Positions 5,698-7,541 of a DNA stretch of 7,541 nucleotides are shown one piece after another. The notes below the pieces were generated by a model. The model was not told the DNA's origin. It searched no databases and saw nothing but the letters and a program-made list of their open reading frames with translations. Source of the DNA: JBDRLV01 sp043812755 (GTDB taxonomy: Bacteria > Patescibacteriota > Patescibacteriia > UBA9934 > GWF2-40-263). The DNA lies in NCBI GenBank assembly GCA_043812755.1, contig JBDRLV010000047.1, forward strand, positions 1-7,541. The letters are read 5' to 3'. The position numbers and the translations under genes were made by a program. Position 1 is the stretch's first letter. Each line of letters opens with the position of its first letter.

Positions 5698-5827
5698 GGA
5701 AAAAGCATTTGTTTTTGGAGTCTCAGATGCAGTAGCAACACTTATTGGAGAGTATGTGGTTGAACTACTGCGACAAACTTCAAAACAATCAACAATTAAC
5801 AATCAACAATCAAAAGTTACAATATGA
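5654..5827 (+). CDS. Small conserved-looking helical protein, 57 residues
   Basis: The likely start ATG at 5654 lies inside the end of the lamin-tail gene, in another frame; an earlier ATG at 5615 in the same frame is possible but less natural. The first 42 residues are compact and well formed (SASYLKKRIEEKAFVFGVSD, then a hydrophobic helix ATLIGEYVVELLRQ). The last 15 come from a CAATCAACAAT-type low-complexity stretch (about 5787-5817) that looks like spacer drawn into the frame. The stop overlaps the next start as ATGA (5824-5827), which suggests translational coupling. I do not recognise a family and see no catalytic motif. A small adaptor or DNA-binding role is only a guess. Confidence 0.6.
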   Translation: MSIKISASYLKKRIEEKAFVFGVSDAVATLIGEYVVELLRQTSKQSTINNQQSKVTI

Positions 5828-6006
5828 AAGACTATACAAACATGCCATGGTTTAAAGACCTTGTGGCAAAACTAAACTCAATCGCTGAAGAGGTAGGACT
5901 TGATGACATGTCAGTTGATAAGCTAAAAGAATTCATGCTTGAGGTGGCACGCAATCAATATAGTGCTGGAAATCGCTCTGGCATTGCATGGGCAAAAAGT
6001 CAGTAA
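5824..6006 (+). CDS. Small acidic helical protein, 60 residues
   Basis: This 60-residue protein starts at the ATGA overlap with the preceding small gene and has no Shine-Dalgarno of its own, so coupled translation is likely. It consists of two or three amphipathic helices (FKDLVAKLNSIAEEVGLDD, then KLKEFMLEVARNQYSAGN) and ends in GNRSGIAWAKSQ, a Gly-Arg-rich tail that looks conserved. There is no signal peptide or membrane segment, so it should be cytoplasmic. It is the last gene of the lamin-tail operon; a GC-rich hairpin begins 15 bases after its stop. I do not recognise a named family. Confidence 0.75.
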   Translation: MKDYTNMPWFKDLVAKLNSIAEEVGLDDMSVDKLKEFMLEVARNQYSAGNRSGIAWAKSQ

Positions 6007-6020
6007 AGCCGCACAAATAC

Positions 6021-6053
6021 GGGCTGGCCTGAGGTTTCCCACAAGGCCAGCCC
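6021..6053 (+). terminator. GC-rich hairpin at the end of the lamin-tail operon
   Basis: GGGCTGGCCT (6021-6030) pairs perfectly with AGGCCAGCCC (6044-6053) around a 13-base loop, with a possible outer AGCC/GGCT helix (6007-6010, 6057-6060). The tract after it is CTTGGCTCTTCTT, poor in T, so termination may be weak. It could also protect the 3' end of the mRNA. Confidence 0.55.
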
Positions 6054-6054
6054 C

Positions 6055-6082
6055 TTGGCTCTTCTTAAAAAAATGATATTCT
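6055..6082 (+). promoter_or_regulatory. Candidate promoter of the coiled-coil gene
   Basis: TTGGCT (6055-6060) lies 16 bases before TATTCT (6077-6082), which carries TGA just upstream as an extended -10. The start would be near 6089, leaving an 18-base leader that contains the Shine-Dalgarno AAGGA at 6096-6100. Confidence 0.4.
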
Positions 6083-6106
6083 ATAAAAACCCACCAAGGA
6101 CACAAT

Positions 6107-6510
6107 ATGGATAACAAAACAAAAGCAGAATTTAATAAAATGAATAAAGAATTCAAGTCGCTTAATAAAAAAGTTGATAATGGTTTTGGTCTTGCAAACA
6201 AAAAATTCAAATATATTGATGGGAAATTCGATTGGATCAAAAATCGATTCAACAAGTCGACAAACGTTTTGATAAAATAGAAAATGACATAGACACACTC
6301 GCAACCAACACACAAATTCAATTCATGAAACAAGATGAAAAAATGGAAAAAGGTTTTGCACTTCTGGACGGAAAAATTGAGAGATTAATCACTGCAGTTG
6401 ATGGAATAGCAAAAAACTTTAAAGATCATGCCGTTGAAATGACTTCACTAAAATGCGGACAAGATCGGCTTGAAAATCGTGTAGATATTCTAGAAGCTGC
6501 TCAAACATAA
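6107..6510 (+). pseudogene. Coiled-coil protein gene broken by a one-base frameshift
   Basis: The ATG at 6107 is preceded by AAGGA with 6-base spacing, the best ribosome binding site in the window. Its frame reads 57 codons to a stop at 6278-6280. The frame one base back is open from 6220 to the stop at 6508-6510 and continues the same protein style: DGKFD at residues 38-42 in the first frame, then DQKSIQQVDKRFDKIENDID in the second. One missing base between 6232 and 6233 would explain both and restore a 134-residue protein. The repaired product is rich in K/D/E with repeated F-D-x-I/V/M-D-K units and heptad spacing, so it would be a soluble coiled coil. The function is unknown. The break may be a real mutation, an assembly error or recoding (an A5 run lies at 6239-6243). 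Terminator 6509-6534 fits the full length. Confidence 0.7.
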
Positions 6511-6534
6511 AACACTCGCAACATCGGGTGTTTT
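6509..6534 (+). terminator. Rho-independent terminator of the coiled-coil gene
   Basis: AAAACACTCG (6509-6518) pairs with CGGGTGTTTT (6525-6534) in a 10-bp stem with one G-U pair and a 6-base loop. It overlaps the stop codon of the coiled-coil gene. Confidence 0.8.
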
Positions 6535-6568
6535 AACTTACTAAATAAAAACCAATGTGGTTTACAAA

Positions 6569-6598
6569 ACAAAAAAGACCCAGAGGGGTATTTTTTGT
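6569..6598. terminator. Bidirectional terminator between convergent genes
   Basis: ACAAAAAA-G-ACCC (6569-6581) pairs with GGGT-A-TTTTTTGT (6586-6598) with one mismatch and a 4-base loop, giving T runs on both strands. It lies between the plus-strand coiled-coil gene and the minus-strand NrtR-like gene, which ends at 6617. Confidence 0.8.
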
Positions 6599-6616
6599 CT
6601 GTCTTATACAATCGTC

Positions 6617-7300
6617 CTATTTAATTTCAGACACCTCTGACAACCGGCTGGAAGAGAATGTATATAATTCTGCAGGACGATTCGCATCTCCTGAAGTCTT
6701 ATTCCCTGTTGGCTTTACAAGGCCAAGTGATTGAATCTGTTTTCGGAAATTTCGCTTATCAAACTTTTTGTCAAAAATGACTTCATAAATATTCTGCAGA
6801 TCACTCAAAGTAAACTCTCTTGGCAGTGCGTCTTTTGCAATATTTGTGTGGCCTAGTCTGGATTGTAGTGTATGGATTCCAGCTTGAATAATTTTCTTGT
6901 GATCATATGCAAGCCTCGGAAGTTTATGAATTGGTGCCCACATTAAATCTTTATACTCCTTTTGTGCGTGTGCTTGCTGTTTGGCTTGATTGACAATAGC
7001 AAAGTGAGCAATGGCAACAACTCGCCCAAATGGATCACGATCAGGATCACCAAAAGTCGCTAGCTGATCAATGCAAAGATTTTCTATATGTGCTTTTTCA
7101 TGAAGTACGCGATGTGCTGCCTGCTCAAGTCCTTCGTCGTGTCCAATCAACGCACCAGGCAATGCCCAGAGATTCTTAAGTTCAGGTTTATTTGTCTCTT
7201 GAAGTAGAACAAGAAGCGTGTCGCCTTCAACACAAAAAACCGCTACATCAACAGCAATGATGGCATATTGTTTACGAGCATATTTATGTTTTTGTGTCAT
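6617..7300 (-). CDS. nrtR: NrtR-type transcriptional regulator (NUDIX domain plus winged helix)
   Basis: This 227-residue protein has the two-part build of NrtR regulators (COG4111-like). The N-terminal NUDIX domain (about 10-145) carries NLWALPGALIGHDEGLEQAA and the family signature FGDPDRDPFGRVV (83-95). The NUDIX box (49-72) is degenerate: the second Gly is A50, and REUxEExGU reads RVLHEKAHI (64-72), losing Glu at 65 and 69. That is usual for NrtR, which binds ADP-ribose-like ligands rather than cutting them. The C-terminal winged helix (about 160-215) shows the typical FTLSDLQNIYE, DKRNFRKQI and GLVKPTG motifs. In known cases NrtR represses NAD synthesis or salvage genes. No such gene is present here, and a direct AGGT repeat overlapping its own promoter (7303-7319) might be a self-operator. 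The gene symbol reflects architecture only. No good Shine-Dalgarno is present; CAGG is too close to the ATG. Confidence 0.88.
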   Translation of the reverse strand: MTQKHKYARKQYAIIAVDVAVFCVEGDTLLVLLQETNKPELKNLWALPGALIGHDEGLEQAAHRVLHEKAHIENLCIDQLATFGDPDRDPFGRVVAIAHFAIVNQAKQQAHAQKEYKDLMWAPIHKLPRLAYDHKKIIQAGIHTLQSRLGHTNIAKDALPREFTLSDLQNIYEVIFDKKFDKRNFRKQIQSLGLVKPTGNKTSGDANRPAELYTFSSSRLSEVSEIK

Positions 7301-7309
7301 AACCTGTAT

Positions 7310-7338
7310 ATTTTACCTTTTTTTGACCTCGTGAGCAA
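7310..7338 (-). promoter_or_regulatory. Candidate promoter of the NrtR-like gene
   Basis: On the minus strand TTGCTC (7333-7338) lies 17 bases before TAAAAT (7310-7315). Transcription would start about three bases before the ATG at 7300. AGGTA and CAGGT, spaced directly across the -10 region, could be a regulator site. Confidence 0.45.
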
Positions 7339-7369
7339 CTTACTGACCTAAATTAATTTTTTGAATAAC

Positions 7370-7400
7370 AAAAAACACCCAGCTTGCGCTGAGTATTTTT
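7370..7400 (-). terminator. Rho-independent terminator of tRNA-Gly
   Basis: On the minus strand ACTCAGC (7388-7394) pairs with GCTGGGT (7377-7383) around a GCAA tetraloop, with one G-U pair, and is followed by a run of six T (7370-7375). It starts directly after the CCA end of tRNA-Gly. Confidence 0.92.
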
Positions 7401-7475
7401 TGGAGCGGGAAACGGGGATCGAACCCGCGGCCTTCTCCTTGGCAAGGAGACGCTCTACCACTGAGCTATTCCCGC
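7401..7475 (-). tRNA. tRNA-Gly, anticodon GCC
   Basis: The acceptor stem GCGGGAA/TTCCCGC spans 7469-7475 and 7405-7411, with discriminator T at 7404 and encoded CCA at 7401-7403. The D arm reads GCTCAGTGGTAGAGC. The anticodon stem TCTCC/GGAGA holds the loop TTGCCAA, giving anticodon GCC (GGC on the plus strand at 7441-7443). The T arm is CGGGTTCGATCCCCG. The gene is a single-tRNA unit with its own promoter and terminator. Confidence 0.98.
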
Positions 7476-7494
7476 AATATTTCTTGTGGGCATC

Positions 7495-7523
7495 AGTATA
7501 ACACGCTCTTCCACACCTTTCAA
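7495..7523 (-). promoter_or_regulatory. Strong promoter of tRNA-Gly
   Basis: On the minus strand TTGAAA (7518-7523) lies exactly 17 bases before TATACT (7495-7500), which has TGT upstream as an extended -10. The start near 7488 gives a 5' leader of about 13 bases for RNase P to remove. The bases beyond it to 7541 hold no gene I can support. Confidence 0.88.
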
Positions 7524-7541
7524 GTATTGACAAAGCCGATC

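Noticed and set aside
5690..5830. Recoded UGA (UGA read as Gly, as in some candidate phyla)
   Set aside because: UGA ends the lamin-tail and first small genes at sensible places, and no extended product makes sense.
7348..7533. 61-codon minus-strand ORF
   Set aside because: It reads through tRNA-Gly, its promoter and its terminator.
1..7541. CRISPR array, prophage, insertion sequence or toxin-antitoxin pair
   Set aside because: No regularly spaced repeats, transposase, integrase or phage genes were seen. The two small coupled ORFs do not resemble a known toxin-antitoxin family.

Overview
The window looks like a piece of chromosome from an uncultivated, AT-rich bacterium of the Candidate Phyla Radiation (Patescibacteria) type. 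The clues are indirect. Two long exported proteins are built from lamin-tail, Kre9-like and Cys-containing Ig-like modules, each with a single membrane anchor. Genes are compact, and several start right behind a -10 box with no Shine-Dalgarno. Very small proteins are coupled to a surface-protein gene. UGA is used as a stop (for example at 5695-5697), so this is not one of the lineages that read UGA as glycine. I have no database confirmation of the lineage.

Layout. Positions 13-669 (minus): a NUDIX-fold protein with a damaged catalytic box. Positions 717-831: two minus-strand terminators with a doubtful 29-codon ORF between and across them. Positions 835-2538 (minus): a secreted, C-terminally anchored Ig-like protein. 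Positions 2636-2786 (minus): a complete tRNA-Leu(UAG) unit with promoter, gene with encoded CCA, and terminator. Positions 2806-3204: 400 bases without a protein gene but dense in signals. They hold three successive plus-strand promoter/terminator pairs, and between the first and second a 90-base inverted repeat whose tip is a near-perfect tRNA acceptor/T-arm half. Positions 3205-6006 (plus): a likely operon of an 830-residue membrane protein (three lamin-tail domains, two probable OB folds) and two tiny proteins joined by overlaps. Positions 6107-6510 (plus): a coiled-coil gene broken by a one-base frameshift. Positions 6617-7300 (minus): an NrtR-type NUDIX plus winged-helix regulator. Positions 7370-7523 (minus): a complete tRNA-Gly(GCC) unit. 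Terminators separate almost every unit.

How the parts may work together. The two exported proteins are divergently placed on either side of the tRNA-Leu and hairpin region, and both would display domains outside the membrane. The lamin-tail/OB combination suggests a surface protein that may touch nucleic acid, but this is inference. The NrtR-like protein would normally sense an ADP-ribose type ligand and control NAD genes; none are in view, so its targets lie elsewhere.

The most unusual part is 2806-3167: a tRNA-like structured element among tandem minimal transcription units. It looks like a cluster of small RNAs or a regulatory leader region, not ordinary spacer.
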